Below, in pieces: positions 9,414 to 19,967 of a stretch of 64,000 nt of DNA. Origin of the DNA: Paucibacter sp. DJ2R-2. GTDB lineage: Bacteria; Pseudomonadota; Gammaproteobacteria; Burkholderiales; Burkholderiaceae_C. The position numbers were made by a program, and so were the translations under genes. The stretch spans positions 176,056 to 240,055 of the forward strand of contig NZ_JAJIRT010000009.1 of the NCBI RefSeq assembly GCF_025717675.1, read 5' to 3'. Under the pieces are notes generated by a model. It was not told the origin of the DNA. It did not search any database and was given only the letters and a program-made list of their open reading frames with translations. Position 1 is the first letter of the stretch; each line of letters opens with the position of its first letter.

Positions 9414-11585
9414 ATGGCATCAGGTGTGACCTCGATCGCACGGCGCGTTTCGTTGGTGGGGGTGATCGCCCTGGCGGGCTCCCTGCTGACCGTCAGCGGC
9501 GCCGTCAGTGTTCTCTTGACCCGGGTGGCACATGAGCGGGTCACCAGCTGGGTCGGAGACAAGACGCAGTCCCTGGTCGATTCCATGACGGCCATGGACG
9601 ATGTGGCCAAGACCATGGTGCAGCAGAGCTACGGCACCTTCCGCCAGGAATTCGGGCCGGTGTTCCAGCTTGATGAGAGCACCGGTGACCTGCGTGACTG
9701 GGGCCCCAAACTCAATGGAAACACCACCCAGGTGGACAAGTTTGCCGGCACCACCGGTGGCGCCGCCTCCATCTTCTCGATCAAGGGCGATGACTTCGTC
9801 CGCATCACTTCCTCGTTGAAGAATGCCTCTGGCGAGCGCAATACGGCCCCGCTGGGCAAGAACCACCCGGGCTATGCCAGCCTGATGCAGGGCAAGCCAT
9901 TTGCCGGCCGCGTGGTGCTCGAGGGCAAGGTCTTCATGGCCTACTACGACCCGATCAAGAGCGAGGCCGGCAAGATCATCGGTCTGCTGGCGATCGCGCT
10001 GGACATGGAGGGCTTCCAAAAGGCCATGGACAAGATGGCGGCCGACGCCAAGTTCTTCGAGTCCGGTGGCACTTACGCCATTGCTGCAGACGCCGATGGC
10101 AAAAACGCCCGGCTGGTGTCACACCCCACGGCGAAGAACAAACTGGTCAGCGAGGTGTCACCAGAGTTCGACAAATTCATGACCGCGCTGATGGCCTCCA
10201 AAGACGGCTATGTCGCGGATGCGCCCGATGTGCTGAACGGCAAGGGCGGCAGCTATTTCGCTGTCGGCCGGCGCAATCCGCAAGGCGGCTTCTGGATCAT
10301 CGCCCAGGTCTCACGCAGCGAGTCCATGGCTTCGCACTGGGCCACCCTGGTGCCGTTCTGGATCATGCTGAGCTTGACCACGGCCGGCCTGGGTTTCGGC
10401 CTGTTCTGGATGATGCGCAACTGGATCACCAAGCCGCTCGGCGACCTGACCGACGCCATCAGCTCAATTGCCCAAGGCGACCTGTCGCAATCGGTGCTCA
10501 GCCAGCGCAATGACGAAATCGGCCTGCTGATCCAGCAGACCGAATCCATGCGCGAGCGCCTGGCCGAAACCATCGGTACGGTTCGGCAGTCCTCCGATTC
10601 GATCGGCACGGCCAGTGCAGAAATTGCCTCCGGCAATCAAGACCTCAGCCAGCGCACGGAACAGACGGCCTCCAATCTTCAACTGGCCGCTTCTTCGATG
10701 ACCGAGCTGACGGGCACCGTCAAGCAAACGGCCGATTCGGCCCAGACCGCCAACCAGCTGGTGTCGTCTGCGGCCACGGCCGCAGCCAAGGGTGGCCAAG
10801 TGGTCGGCCAGGTGGTCGCTACCATGGACGAAATCAATGCCAGCTCACGCAAGATCAACGACATCATCGGCGTGATCGACGGCATCGCCTTCCAGACCAA
10901 CATCCTGGCTTTGAATGCTGCCGTCGAGGCCGCGCGGGCCGGCGAGCAAGGACGCGGCTTCGCGGTGGTTGCCAGCGAGGTGCGCTCATTGGCTCAGCGC
11001 AGCGCCGAAGCGGCCAAGGAGATCAAGACCCTGATCGGCGCCAGTGTCGAGCGTGTCGAAGTGGGTTCTCGCCTGGTGAACGAGGCCGGCAACTCCATGA
11101 CCGACATCGTCTCCAGCGTGCAGCGGGTGCAGGACATCATCGGCGAGATCACCGCAGCGGCCAGCGAGCAGAGTGACGGCATCGGCCAGGTCAACCAGTC
11201 GGTGGTGCAGCTCGATCAGATGACGCAGCAGAATGCGGCCCTGGTTGAAGAGTCTGCGGCCGCGGCCGAAAGCCTGCGCGACCAAGCACAGCGCTTGATT
11301 GAGGCAGTCTCGGTCTTCCATTTGGCCAAGTCCAGCATGGTGAGCCAAAGCCCCGCTCGGTCCAAGCCGGCCAGCTCAAGCAAGACGGTGTCCGCATCGC
11401 CCGCCCCCCGGCCAGCCAGCACATCCACCAGCAAGCCCAAGCCCGCGATGAAGACGGCCAAGGCGCCTGCAGCTGCACCGAATGTCAGCGAAGCCGGCAG
11501 CCCACCAAGCCGAGCACCCGCACCGTCACGTGCGAGCAGCCCCGCCAGTCCGCCCCAGCAAGAGGGTGACTGGGAGAGCTTTTGA
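9414..11585 (+). CDS. Methyl-accepting chemotaxis protein with large Cache-type sensor, DWESF tail
   Basis: A 723-residue receptor. After a first membrane helix at about 14-35, a periplasmic domain of about 280 residues carries features of a Cache-type sensor ([29 protein letters not shown]). A second helix lies near 325-345, followed by HAMP, a signalling coiled coil with the standard tip, and a 90-residue low-complexity linker ending in DWESF. The start was moved 26 codons inside the longest frame because GGAG at 9402-9405 precedes this ATG and the membrane anchor begins soon after. Cache receptors usually bind small organic acids, amino acids or amines; the ligand here is unknown. Confidence 0.93.
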   Translation: MASGVTSIARRVSLVGVIALAGSLLTVSGAVSVLLTRVAHERVTSWVGDKTQSLVDSMTAMDDVAKTMVQQSYGTFRQEFGPVFQLDESTGDLRDWGPKLNGNTTQVDKFAGTTGGAASIFSIKGDDFVRITSSLKNASGERNTAPLGKNHPGYASLMQGKPFAGRVVLEGKVFMAYYDPIKSEAGKIIGLLAIALDMEGFQKAMDKMAADAKFFESGGTYAIAADADGKNARLVSHPTAKNKLVSEVSPEFDKFMTALMASKDGYVADAPDVLNGKGGSYFAVGRRNPQGGFWIIAQVSRSESMASHWATLVPFWIMLSLTTAGLGFGLFWMMRNWITKPLGDLTDAISSIAQGDLSQSVLSQRNDEIGLLIQQTESMRERLAETIGTVRQSSDSIGTASAEIASGNQDLSQRTEQTASNLQLAASSMTELTGTVKQTADSAQTANQLVSSAATAAAKGGQVVGQVVATMDEINASSRKINDIIGVIDGIAFQTNILALNAAVEAARAGEQGRGFAVVASEVRSLAQRSAEAAKEIKTLIGASVERVEVGSRLVNEAGNSMTDIVSSVQRVQDIIGEITAAASEQSDGIGQVNQSVVQLDQMTQQNAALVEESAAAAESLRDQAQRLIEAVSVFHLAKSSMVSQSPARSKPASSSKTVSASPAPRPASTSTSKPKPAMKTAKAPAAAPNVSEAGSPPSRAPAPSRASSPASPPQQEGDWESF

Positions 11586-11644
11586 GGCGCAGCCGCCTGC
11601 CCCTACCCTACCCGCCGCGCTCCGACCATCGCAGAGGATCCCTC

Positions 11645-13690
11645 ATGTTCGATTCCATCAAAACCCGCCTGATCACGCTCAGCATTGTGGTGGTGGTGCT
11701 CACCCTGAGTTTGGCCACGATCGCCAACTATGTGATCGTGCGAAGCCACACCTACAGCAGCGAGCTGGCCAGTCTGGACGCCCTTGCGGCTGGACGCGCG
11801 GCCACCATCAATCAATGGGTGAGCACCCAGCGCGACATCGTCAGCTCCATGGTGCCGGCAGCGGCCGAGGCAGATCCCAAGCCCTATCTGGTGCAGGCCG
11901 CCAAGTCAGGTCGGCTGGAAGCGGCCTATATCGGCCATGCCGACAAGCGCATGTTGTTCAACACGCCGCAGGACCTGCCCCCGGGCTATGACCCGACCGG
12001 CCGCCCCTGGTACACCCTGGCCTCCAATGCCAGCGGCCCCGTCATCACCGACCCCTATATGGATGCCGCCCGCAAGCTGCTGGTGGTGACTTTTGCTGTG
12101 GCGGTCAAGGAGGGTGGCTCAACCAAGGCCGTGGCCGCCACCGACGTGTTCCTGAACGAGGTCTCCACCACGGTCAAGGCCATCAAGCCGACACCCAATG
12201 GCTTCGCCTTTTTGATGTCCAGCAAGGGCAGCATCGTTGCCCACCCGAATGCCGAACTGGCGCTCAAACCGGTCAGCGAGCTCTCGCCCCAGCTCGATGC
12301 CAAGGCTTTGAAACAGTTGCAAGAGGCGGGAGCCCCCTGGGTGGACGCCACGATCGGTGGCAGCGACTTCCTGCTGCGCGGCGTGGCCATCGCCAACACC
12401 GACTGGGTGCTCGTCGTCGCCGCCGACCGCAGTGAGGCGCTGGCCTCATTGAGCTCGCTGCTGCGCACCGCCGCCCTGGTGCTGGTGGTGGTGATGGTGC
12501 TGGCCGGCGCCCTGATGACCACAGTGATCTCCACCATGCTGCGCGGCCTGGAGCGTGTGCGCGCAGCGCTGGACGAAATCAGCGCCGGCGGTGGCGACTT
12601 GACCCAGCGCCTGCCCGAAAGCGGCCGCGATGAAATCTCCCGAATCGCCGCCTCCTTCAATATGTTTGCCGAGAAGATTCAGCGCATCCTTCTTGACGTA
12701 CGCTCGGCCAGCAACTCCATCACCACAGCGTCCAGCGAGATCGCCTTGGGTGCACAGGACTTGTCGCAGCGTACCGAGCAGACGGCCTCCAATCTGCAAC
12801 AGGCCGCCTCGTCCATGGAACAGCTGACCGGCACCGTGCGCCAGACCGCCGATGCCGCGCAGACGGCCAACCAGTTGGCGTCTTCCGCGTCCTCGGCCGC
12901 GGCCAAGGGCGGCGAGGTGGTCAGCCAGGTGGTCACCACCATGGACGAGATCAACAACAGCTCGAAGAAGATCAGCGACATCATCGGCGTCATCGATGGC
13001 ATCGCCTTCCAGACCAATATCCTGGCTCTGAATGCAGCGGTCGAAGCCGCACGGGCCGGCGAGCAAGGCCGGGGCTTTGCTGTCGTGGCCAGCGAGGTGC
13101 GCAGCCTGGCGCAGCGTAGCGCCGAGGCAGCCAAAGAGATCAAGGGCCTGATCGGCGCCAGCGTGGACCGGGTTGAAGTCGGCTCCAAGCTGGTGGAAGC
13201 CGCCGGCGCCTCAATGAACGACATCGTGTCCAGCGTTCAGCGTGTCACCGACATCATCGGCGAGATCACGGCAGCCTCCAGCGAGCAGAGCGACGGCATC
13301 GGGCAAGTCAACGGCGCGGTCGTGCAGCTCGATCAGATGACCCAGCAGAATGCTGCCCTGGTGGAGGAATCCGCCGCCGCCGCCGAGAGCCTGCGCGACC
13401 AGGCTCAGCGCCTGACCGAAGTGGTGTCGGTGTTCCGCCTGGGTGCTGACGAAGGACACGCTGGCCGTTCGGCTGCGCGCAGCCCGGCACCACGCAGCTC
13501 CAGTATGAACAGCTCCGCACAGTTCAAGAAGCCTGCCGCTCACAGCAGCCCAAGCTCCAGCCCCAAGCCGGCACCCAAGGCCAGCGCGGGCCGCCCTGCT
13601 GCCGGCACAAGCAGCCCGACACCGAGCCCGGCACCGGCCCCCGCAGCCAGCAAGGCCGACACGAACGACGACGACTGGCAGTCGTTCTGA
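11645..13690 (+). CDS. Methyl-accepting chemotaxis protein with dCache sensor, DWQSF tail
   Basis: A 681-residue receptor and the last gene of the chemotaxis operon. Membrane helices at about 8-30 and 278-300 enclose a double-Cache domain with the family marks [11 protein letters not shown] and [12 protein letters not shown], a methylated coiled coil and the standard tip follow. The tail is a long Ser/Ala/Pro linker ending in DWQSF, a one-residue variant of the tail on its two neighbours. AGAGGA at 11633-11638 precedes the ATG, which excludes the 21-codon longer frame. dCache_1 receptors often sense amino acids or other small metabolites. A strong terminator follows 32 bases after the stop. 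Confidence 0.94.
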   Translation: MFDSIKTRLITLSIVVVVLTLSLATIANYVIVRSHTYSSELASLDALAAGRAATINQWVSTQRDIVSSMVPAAAEADPKPYLVQAAKSGRLEAAYIGHADKRMLFNTPQDLPPGYDPTGRPWYTLASNASGPVITDPYMDAARKLLVVTFAVAVKEGGSTKAVAATDVFLNEVSTTVKAIKPTPNGFAFLMSSKGSIVAHPNAELALKPVSELSPQLDAKALKQLQEAGAPWVDATIGGSDFLLRGVAIANTDWVLVVAADRSEALASLSSLLRTAALVLVVVMVLAGALMTTVISTMLRGLERVRAALDEISAGGGDLTQRLPESGRDEISRIAASFNMFAEKIQRILLDVRSASNSITTASSEIALGAQDLSQRTEQTASNLQQAASSMEQLTGTVRQTADAAQTANQLASSASSAAAKGGEVVSQVVTTMDEINNSSKKISDIIGVIDGIAFQTNILALNAAVEAARAGEQGRGFAVVASEVRSLAQRSAEAAKEIKGLIGASVDRVEVGSKLVEAAGASMNDIVSSVQRVTDIIGEITAASSEQSDGIGQVNGAVVQLDQMTQQNAALVEESAAAAESLRDQAQRLTEVVSVFRLGADEGHAGRSAARSPAPRSSSMNSSAQFKKPAAHSSPSSSPKPAPKASAGRPAAGTSSPTPSPAPAPAASKADTNDDDWQSF

Positions 13691-13721
13691 AAGTGCGGGC
13701 TGCGGCCCGCCAGCTGAACCC

Positions 13722-13758
13722 AAGGCGCGCTCCCGCAAGGCAGCGCGCCTTTGTTTTT
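13722..13758 (+). terminator. Intrinsic terminator of the chemotaxis operon
   Basis: A perfect 10-bp stem (AAGGCGCGCT with AGCGCGCCTT) around a 10-base loop is followed by TGTTTTT. It closes the plus-strand receptor operon. The minus-strand permease gene ends just beyond it at 13788; on that strand the run of T is absent. Confidence 0.9.
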
Positions 13759-13787
13759 GGCGCCGCTTCGGCGTCCTGAAGAAACGC

Positions 13788-16412
13788 TTACTGGGTATCG
13801 GCCTCGCGCAAGGTTTGCATCACCGGACGGCGAAGCACGCCGCGCAAGCTCCACCAACCGGCGAGCTGGGCCAGCAAGGCGCCAGCCACCAGACTGAACA
13901 GCGGCACCCAGAGGTTGAGGTTCCAGGCAAAGCCGAAAGCAAAGCGCGCCAGCAAAGCCCCGAGCAGGACCGCCACAGCACCGGCCAGAAAGCCCGCCAG
14001 AGCACCAACGCCGAGCAGTTCAGCCCTCTGCACCTGGGCCAGCAGTCGCGAGCTGGCGCCCAAAGCCCGCATCAAGGCGAACTCGCGGGTGCGCGCCTCA
14101 CGGGTGCTGCCCACCGAGGCCAGCAGCACCACCAGGCCCGTGGCCAGGGTGAAACCGAACAGCAGTTGCACCGCCTGGATCACCTGATTGAGCACGGTCT
14201 GCACCTGAGTCAGCTGGGCCGAGACATCGACCACGGTCAAGTTGGGCATGGCACTGCTCAAGGCTCGGTCCAGACCGCCACCTGTGGGCGCATGAAAGGC
14301 TGAGACCCAGGTGCTGGGCAGGTCGGGCATGTGCTCGCGCGGGAACAGCACGAAGAAATTGACCCGCATGGACGACCAGTCCACTTTGCGCAAGGAACTG
14401 ATGCGCCCCTCCACCGGCACGCCGGCGACATCAAAGCGCAGGCGGTCACCGAGCTTCAAACCCAAGGTCTCCGCCAAGCCCTGTTCGACGCTGAGCCCGT
14501 CCGCCTCATCCTCGACCCATTGCCCCTGGACGACCGTGTTGTGCTGGAGCAGCTGGGCACTGTGGCTGAGGTTGAACTCGCGCTCGACCAGACGCTGGGC
14601 ACGATCGTCGCTGTATTGCTGTTGCCGCACCGGCTGGCCGTTGATGGCCAGCAAGCGACCCCGGATCATGGGAAACAGGTCATAGCTGCGCACACCGGCC
14701 GCCTCGATCTGCGTGCGGAAAGCCGGCACCTGATCGGTCTGCAAATTGATGACGAAACGATCGGGCGCGTTGGCCGGCGTGGACTTGAGCCAGCTGTCGA
14801 TCAGATCGGTGCGCAACAGCACCAGCAAGGCCAGGGCCAGCAAGCCCACGGCCAGCGAAGACACCTGGACCACGGCGAAGCCCGGTCGCGCCGCCACCTG
14901 CCGGGTCGCCAGCACCAGCCAACGTGGCAGCGTCGGCCCGGTGCCAGTGCCGTCACCCTGGGCAGCGCTCGCGCCCAAGGGCACCCAACGCTTGAGCAGC
15001 CAGACCGCCAACCAAGCCATGGCCGCGAACAAAGCCAGGGCCAGGGCGAAACCCAGGGCGGCAATCAGACCCAAGGTCAGCTCACCGGCCAGCACCATCA
15101 GGATGCCGGCAAAGCCCAGCACGCCCGCCACCAACACCAGGCTGGAGCCCGCCTTGAGGCCGCCCAGATCGCGCCGAATCACCCGCAAGGCCGGCACGGC
15201 TGCCAGCTGCAGCACCGGCGGCAGGCCGAAGCCCAGCAGCAGGCTCAAGCCCAGACCCAGGCCCAGCAGCGCGGGCCAGAGCGAAGGCGCGGGCAAGCTG
15301 ACATTCAAGAGGCCTGCGAGCAGGCTGACAAAGGCGAAATGCAGCCCCCAGCCGAGCAAGATGCCGAGCAGACTGGCCGTCAGGCCGGCCAGGCCGAACT
15401 CGATGCTGTAGGCCCAGGCGATGCGCTTCTGCGCCTGGCCGAGCACGCGCAGCACCGCGCAATCGTCGAGATGGCGGGCCGCAAAATCCCGTGCGGCCAA
15501 GGCCACAGCCACGGCCGCCAACAGCGCCGACAGCATGGCCACAAGCTTCAGGAACTTACTCGCCCGGTCCAAGGTTTGGCGCATCTCGGGGCGGCCGCTT
15601 TCGAGCGAATCCAGGCGCACGCCGCGCCAGCCCGAGCGCTCAATCAAGGCCTGGGCACGCGTGACAAACTGCTTCACCGCATCCCCGGCTACAGCAGCCT
15701 GGCCGGACGCATCGGGTGCCGCCACCGCCAAGCGATAGGTGACGCGGCTGGCCGGCTGCACCAAGGCCGTCGCGGCCAGGTCGGCCTCGGCCAACATCAG
15801 GCGCGGCGCGAAATTCATGAAGCCGGCGCCGCGATCTGGCTCGGTGGCAATGACCCCGGCCACGGTCAGCGCGCTCTCGCCCAGTAAAAGCGAGTCGCCC
15901 ACACGGATTTGCAAGGCATCGATGACCGCAGCGTCCACCCACACCGTTCCCGCTGCCGGTGCGCCCACTCGGCGCCCGTCCGCCAGCAGCAAACTGCCAC
16001 GCAGGGGGTAGGCCGTTCCGACCGACTTCACCGCCACCAATCGGCTGCGTCCGCCCTGGGCCTCGGAAGCTCGAGCCATGCTGGGGAAATTGCTGCTCAG
16101 CGTGCTGGTCAAACCCTGCGTCCGCGCCAGGTCCTGCAAGGCGCCCGGGATTGGCTGGTCGGCCAGCAAGACCGCGTCGCCGCCGATCAGCTGAGCGGCA
16201 TCGCGCCGCAGCCCTTGCTCCAGACGATCCGACAAGAAGCTGACCGCGCACAAAGCCGCCACCGCCAGGCAAACCGCCAACATCAGCAAGCGCAATTCGC
16301 CGGCTCGCCAGTCGCGCCAGAGCTGACGCCAGGCCAAGAGCCAGACCTGAGGCGGCTGGTGGCTGGCAAGCAAAGGCTGGGAGGACAAAGCGGGTGCGGT
16401 GCTTGAATTCAT
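13788..16412 (-). CDS. FtsX-type ABC transporter permease (YbbP-like)
   Basis: An 874-residue membrane protein with the repeated FtsX/MacB-type layout. One N-terminal helix (about 45-65) is followed by a large extracytoplasmic domain, then a central block of several helices (about 300-490), a second periplasmic domain (about 540-740) and three C-terminal helices. GSTREARTREFALMRALGAS is the coupling segment typical of this family. Such permeases (YbbP) normally work with an ATPase (YbbA) in lipid or lipoprotein handling rather than solute import. No ATPase gene adjoins it here. The start MNSSTAPAL is preferred to the 35-codon longer frame because it lies closer to the first helix. Confidence 0.85.
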   Translation of the reverse strand: MNSSTAPALSSQPLLASHQPPQVWLLAWRQLWRDWRAGELRLLMLAVCLAVAALCAVSFLSDRLEQGLRRDAAQLIGGDAVLLADQPIPGALQDLARTQGLTSTLSSNFPSMARASEAQGGRSRLVAVKSVGTAYPLRGSLLLADGRRVGAPAAGTVWVDAAVIDALQIRVGDSLLLGESALTVAGVIATEPDRGAGFMNFAPRLMLAEADLAATALVQPASRVTYRLAVAAPDASGQAAVAGDAVKQFVTRAQALIERSGWRGVRLDSLESGRPEMRQTLDRASKFLKLVAMLSALLAAVAVALAARDFAARHLDDCAVLRVLGQAQKRIAWAYSIEFGLAGLTASLLGILLGWGLHFAFVSLLAGLLNVSLPAPSLWPALLGLGLGLSLLLGFGLPPVLQLAAVPALRVIRRDLGGLKAGSSLVLVAGVLGFAGILMVLAGELTLGLIAALGFALALALFAAMAWLAVWLLKRWVPLGASAAQGDGTGTGPTLPRWLVLATRQVAARPGFAVVQVSSLAVGLLALALLVLLRTDLIDSWLKSTPANAPDRFVINLQTDQVPAFRTQIEAAGVRSYDLFPMIRGRLLAINGQPVRQQQYSDDRAQRLVEREFNLSHSAQLLQHNTVVQGQWVEDEADGLSVEQGLAETLGLKLGDRLRFDVAGVPVEGRISSLRKVDWSSMRVNFFVLFPREHMPDLPSTWVSAFHAPTGGGLDRALSSAMPNLTVVDVSAQLTQVQTVLNQVIQAVQLLFGFTLATGLVVLLASVGSTREARTREFALMRALGASSRLLAQVQRAELLGVGALAGFLAGAVAVLLGALLARFAFGFAWNLNLWVPLFSLVAGALLAQLAGWWSLRGVLRRPVMQTLREADTQ

Positions 16413-16565
16413 GCTGCGCACTGTAGCGAGTCCCCGCCAAACTTGCCGTTCGTCAGGCCAAGCCCCGTCACTGGAGTCCTCAGGCGCAGGACCGTGCAGG
16501 CAGGCTGAACGCTGCATTCAGGCAGTCGCAGCCCAAATGCCCGACCGCAGGCGCCCAATAGCGGC

Positions 16566-17429
16566 ATGGACACCTCCAATCGCCCAAGCCCTCTGCCCAG
16601 TCTCTTCCTGTCCCATGGTTCGCCCATGACCGCACTGGAGGGTCATGAGACCGGCCAGTTCTGGCGCCAGCTGGGCGCAAGCCTGGATGCAAACTACGGC
16701 CGGCCGCGCGCCATCGTCGTCGTTTCGGCGCATACGTCGGCGCGCCAGCCCTTGCTGCTGGCTGCGGCCCGGCATGAAGCCATCTACGATTTCGGCGGCT
16801 TCGACCCGCGCTTGTACGAGCTGCGCTACGACGCGCCCGGTGCACCGGCCTTGGCGCAAGAAATCCATGGCCTTGCTGCCGCGGCCGGCCTGAATCTGCA
16901 AGTCCTGCCCCAGGGCGGTTTGGATCACGGCATCTGGGTACCCTTGCGCTCGCTCTACCCCGAGGCGGACATTCCAGTGCTGCCCCTGGCCTTTGTGGCC
17001 AGCCAGTCGCCTGCTCAGCAGTTTGCGCTCGGCGCGGCCTTGCGCTCACTCAGCGAGCAGGGTGTGCTCATCATCGGCAGCGGCAGCCTGACCCACAACC
17101 TGAGCCTCTTGTTCTCTTCGGGGCAGATGCCCGCCTACGACGCCCCAGAACTGCCGACCTCGGCCGAGTTCAGGACCTGGTGGTCGCAGCGGAGTACAGC
17201 GCTCGATTGGCCCGCCCTCCTCGACTATCGCCAGCGGGCGCCGCACGCCGTGGCCATGCATCCCAGTGACGAGCACCTGCTGCCCTGGTATGTGGCCGCA
17301 GGCGCAGGTGGCCGCGAGCACGCACCGCAGCGCATCCACAGCGCCCTCAGCTACGGCTGCCTGGCCATGGATGCCTATGCCTTCGGCCCGCAGGCTGAAG
17401 CGCTGGCCGCGCGCCTTGCGCCACCGTGA
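16566..17429 (+). CDS. Extradiol ring-cleavage dioxygenase family protein (YgiD/DODA-like)
   Basis: A 287-residue protein of the class III extradiol dioxygenase superfamily, closest in form to YgiD and plant DOPA dioxygenase. Candidate metal-binding histidines lie in LFLSHGSPM near residue 18, in VVSAHTSA near 55, in LDHGIW near 120 and in AMHPSDEHLLPW near 235. These enzymes use a mononuclear metal to open a catechol ring next to the hydroxyls; YgiD cleaves L-DOPA. No aromatic pathway genes adjoin it, so the natural substrate is open. It is divergent from the permease gene and followed directly by a tRNA. Confidence 0.88.
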   Translation: MDTSNRPSPLPSLFLSHGSPMTALEGHETGQFWRQLGASLDANYGRPRAIVVVSAHTSARQPLLLAAARHEAIYDFGGFDPRLYELRYDAPGAPALAQEIHGLAAAAGLNLQVLPQGGLDHGIWVPLRSLYPEADIPVLPLAFVASQSPAQQFALGAALRSLSEQGVLIIGSGSLTHNLSLLFSSGQMPAYDAPELPTSAEFRTWWSQRSTALDWPALLDYRQRAPHAVAMHPSDEHLLPWYVAAGAGGREHAPQRIHSALSYGCLAMDAYAFGPQAEALAARLAPP

Positions 17430-17466
17430 GCGTCGCGGCGAGATCGCTCGCTATACTGCCGCGCAG

Positions 17467-17540
17467 GCGGGCGTAGCTCAATGGCAGAGCTGAAGCTTCC
17501 CAAGCTTAAGACGAGGGTTCGATTCCCTTCGCCCGCTCCA
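17467..17540 (+). tRNA. tRNA-Gly (anticodon CCC)
   Basis: A complete 74-base cloverleaf including encoded CCA. The acceptor stem is GCGGGCG with CGCCCGC, the D arm is GCTC/GAGC, and the T arm is AGGGTTCGATTCCCT. The seven-base anticodon loop TTCCCAA gives anticodon CCC for glycine codon GGG. The outermost anticodon-stem pair is a G-A mismatch; the other four pair normally. Confidence 0.95.
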
Positions 17541-17684
17541 CATCTCTAGTAGGGTCAGGTCTTGCCTGATTCCTAAGGCAAGTTCAGGCACTCCCCCCAA
17601 GAGGAGGAGTCGGGCAAGCCTCAAACAGTGCTCTCCCCACCAGGAAGGATGGCCGTACGGCGCGCAAAGCCCGATGCTGACGGC

Positions 17685-17897
17685 ATGAAATCCAAACAGC
17701 TCCACATGCAGCCCGCGGCCGCCGCAGTTGGCACGCCAGGTCTAAGCCACAGCACCGCGCCCGCCCAAGCGGGGCGGCTCTGGTCACTCAGCGACGACGC
17801 ACCGGCCCGGCTCGATGGGCTCGAGGTCAGCGAATCCAGCTTCGACGACTGGGCCGCTGTTTTGGCCGAATTGGACGGCGCAACAGGCCAGCGCTGA
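17685..17897 (+). CDS. Small hypothetical protein
   Basis: A possible 70-residue protein after tRNA-Gly. The first 30 residues are low complexity. The C-terminal half (LWSLSDDAPARLDGLEVSES, then a short acidic FDDW segment) looks ordered and acidic. No clear ribosome-binding site precedes this ATG. An in-frame ATG at 17649 has CAGGAAGG directly against it, which is too close to be ideal. No function is recognised. Support is the acidic C-terminal segment and normal GC-rich codon use only. Confidence 0.4.
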   Translation: MKSKQLHMQPAAAAVGTPGLSHSTAPAQAGRLWSLSDDAPARLDGLEVSESSFDDWAAVLAELDGATGQR

Positions 17898-17932
17898 GCC
17901 TCAGGCCAGGCCGGCCGCCACAGGGCCGGCCG

Positions 17933-19696
17933 TCATTGCTTGCGAATACGGCCCGACTCGATCTGAGCCATGGCTGCCACCGGGTTCTCCGACAGCCACT
18001 CCACCATGGCGTCGATGTCCACACCCAGAGGCACGCGGTCTTTGCCCTGGCGCAGCACGCTCAGGCCATCGCCGCCGTCGGCCATGAAGTTGTTAACGAC
18101 CACACGGTAGTTGCGCTGCGGGTCCAGTGCCTTGCCGTCGACCTGCACGTCCAGCAGGAGAGGCTGGCCGTCACTGCCCTGGGTCCATTGGTAGCGCAGG
18201 CTGCTCGAGATCTGCAGCAAGCGCGCCGGGGCATCTCCCTTCGGCAACTGACGCAGCAGCAGCTCCTGCAGCTGCGCGCCGCTGATGCTCATGACCACCA
18301 GCTCATTGGCAAAGGGCTGGATGGCGAACAGATCGCTCATGGTCACCGGCCGGCCGGCTTCCACCGTCAAATCGGCCCGGATGCCGCCCGGGTTCATCAA
18401 GGCAATATCGGCGCTGCCGCGCTTCTTGGCATAGGCGAGCTGGGAATCGGCCACCAGATTACCTAGCGGCCCATCACCAAACGGCGCACGAGCGTTGCGC
18501 TGGGCCCCTTGGCTGAGCGTCGCCACCGGCTTGGTGCGCACCGCGGCCGTCAAGGCGGCAGCGCGCTGCACCAGGGCCACAAATGCCGGGTTGGGCTGGT
18601 AGGCCGACTGCAGCACCGGGTGATTGACGGCCTGCGCATCGAGCACCTTGCCCTTGGCATCCAGCGTCAGGCGACTTTCCGTCACCCAGCCACCGTAGCT
18701 GCCCGCCTGCACCAGCAGGCGGCCATTGATCTTGCAGGTGTAGGCCTGGTGCGTGTGGCCGCTGATGATCAAGGCATAGGCCGGGTCCAGGCGCTGGGCA
18801 ATGTCGACACCGCGCCCCTGAATGCCTGGGCAGACATAGCTGGGGTCATTGGCACCGCCCGCCTGCGTGGCGCCTTCGTGCATGACCGCCACCAGCACTT
18901 GCGCGCCTTCGGCTCGCAACTGGGGCACCAAGGCATTCAGAGTGTCGGCCTCGTCGGCAAAGCGCAGACCGGTGATGGCCCGTGGCACGACGACCAAGGG
19001 CGTGTCGCGCGTGACGGCGCCCACAAAGGCCACCTTGTAGCCGCCCACGTCCTTGATCACATGGCTGGGCAACATCGCCTTGCCAGTGGCCGCGTCCAAA
19101 AGGTTGGCCGCCAGATAGGGGAATCCGGGTCCTTTGAACTCGGGCCAGGCGCAACCGCTGCTCGGGCATTCGCCGCGCGCCTTGCGCATCAGCTCGGGCA
19201 GACCGGCATCAAGCTCATGGTTGCCGAGCGCACTGGCCACCAGGCCCAGCTCACCCAAGGCGCTCAGGCTGGGCTCGTCCTTGAGCAGGGACGAGAGCTG
19301 GGGCGACGCGCCAATCAGATCACCGGCGGCGACGAACACCGAATGCTGGCGCGGCGCGCGCAGCTTTTGCATGGCATCGGCCAAATAGGCGACGCCACCG
19401 GCCGGCTGCGGCTTGATCTCGCCGGTCTGCGGGTCGGGCAAGCGCGGCATCAAGGGGGTCGGCGACTTGGGCTGGATGTGCCCGTGGAAGTCGTTGATCG
19501 AGAAGATGCTGAGTTCGCGCGAGGCGGCGCTTGCGGCGGCCGGCGGTGCGGAAGCATCGGGCAGGCGCTGGGGACCGGCGCAAGCGCTGAGCAAGGCAGC
19601 GACAAGCCCGAAGCTGCCCAGCAGACGCAGCCGAACAGGTCGAGGGGCATGCCGCAAGGCGTGTGGCAGGGGCTTGGCGATGGCAATGGCGGACAT
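17933..19696 (-). CDS. 5'-nucleotidase / UDP-sugar hydrolase family lipoprotein (UshA-like)
   Basis: A 587-residue metallophosphatase. The N-terminus has a membrane segment ending in LSAC, a lipobox with the acylated cysteine at about residue 39, so it is probably a membrane-anchored periplasmic enzyme. The dinuclear metal site is visible as NDFHGH, GNHELDAG and SGHTHQAY. The C-terminal nucleotide-binding domain carries NPGGIRADL. Enzymes of this family release phosphate and nucleosides from 5'-nucleotides or split UDP-sugars. The start MSAIAIAKP is chosen over one 14 codons earlier because it best fits a signal sequence. A direct repeat upstream (19803-19874) hints at phosphate control, weakly. 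Confidence 0.9.
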   Translation of the reverse strand: MSAIAIAKPLPHALRHAPRPVRLRLLGSFGLVAALLSACAGPQRLPDASAPPAAASAASRELSIFSINDFHGHIQPKSPTPLMPRLPDPQTGEIKPQPAGGVAYLADAMQKLRAPRQHSVFVAAGDLIGASPQLSSLLKDEPSLSALGELGLVASALGNHELDAGLPELMRKARGECPSSGCAWPEFKGPGFPYLAANLLDAATGKAMLPSHVIKDVGGYKVAFVGAVTRDTPLVVVPRAITGLRFADEADTLNALVPQLRAEGAQVLVAVMHEGATQAGGANDPSYVCPGIQGRGVDIAQRLDPAYALIISGHTHQAYTCKINGRLLVQAGSYGGWVTESRLTLDAKGKVLDAQAVNHPVLQSAYQPNPAFVALVQRAAALTAAVRTKPVATLSQGAQRNARAPFGDGPLGNLVADSQLAYAKKRGSADIALMNPGGIRADLTVEAGRPVTMSDLFAIQPFANELVVMSISGAQLQELLLRQLPKGDAPARLLQISSSLRYQWTQGSDGQPLLLDVQVDGKALDPQRNYRVVVNNFMADGGDGLSVLRQGKDRVPLGVDIDAMVEWLSENPVAAMAQIESGRIRKQ

Positions 19697-19943
19697 GGGC
19701 AAGGCGGACTCCAAAACGGCAGAAGGCAAACAGCGCAAGGGCGCGCCAGGAAGTGGGACGCGGCCATGCTATGGACATGGAATGACAGCGCACATGGACC
19801 CTGCTGTCACGGAACAGCAGTGGCCGTGGCAAATTCGCAACGCAAGATGCGAAGCGTCGCCGCTGTCACGGAACTTCAATATGAACTAGGCACAGTGCGG
19901 ATCGGAGCCAGATATGCCCAGTAAGCCAGTGCTCTCCCCCCCC

Positions 19944-19967
19944 GATTTCCGGGTGCACCCGGATATC
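19944..19967. promoter_or_regulatory. Long palindrome, possible operator
   Basis: TCCGGGTGCACCCGGA at 19948-19963 is perfectly self-complementary. The flanks extend the symmetry (GAT on the left, ATC on the right) with one mismatched pair. It is not followed by a T run, so it is not an intrinsic terminator. The binding protein is unknown. Confidence 0.45.
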
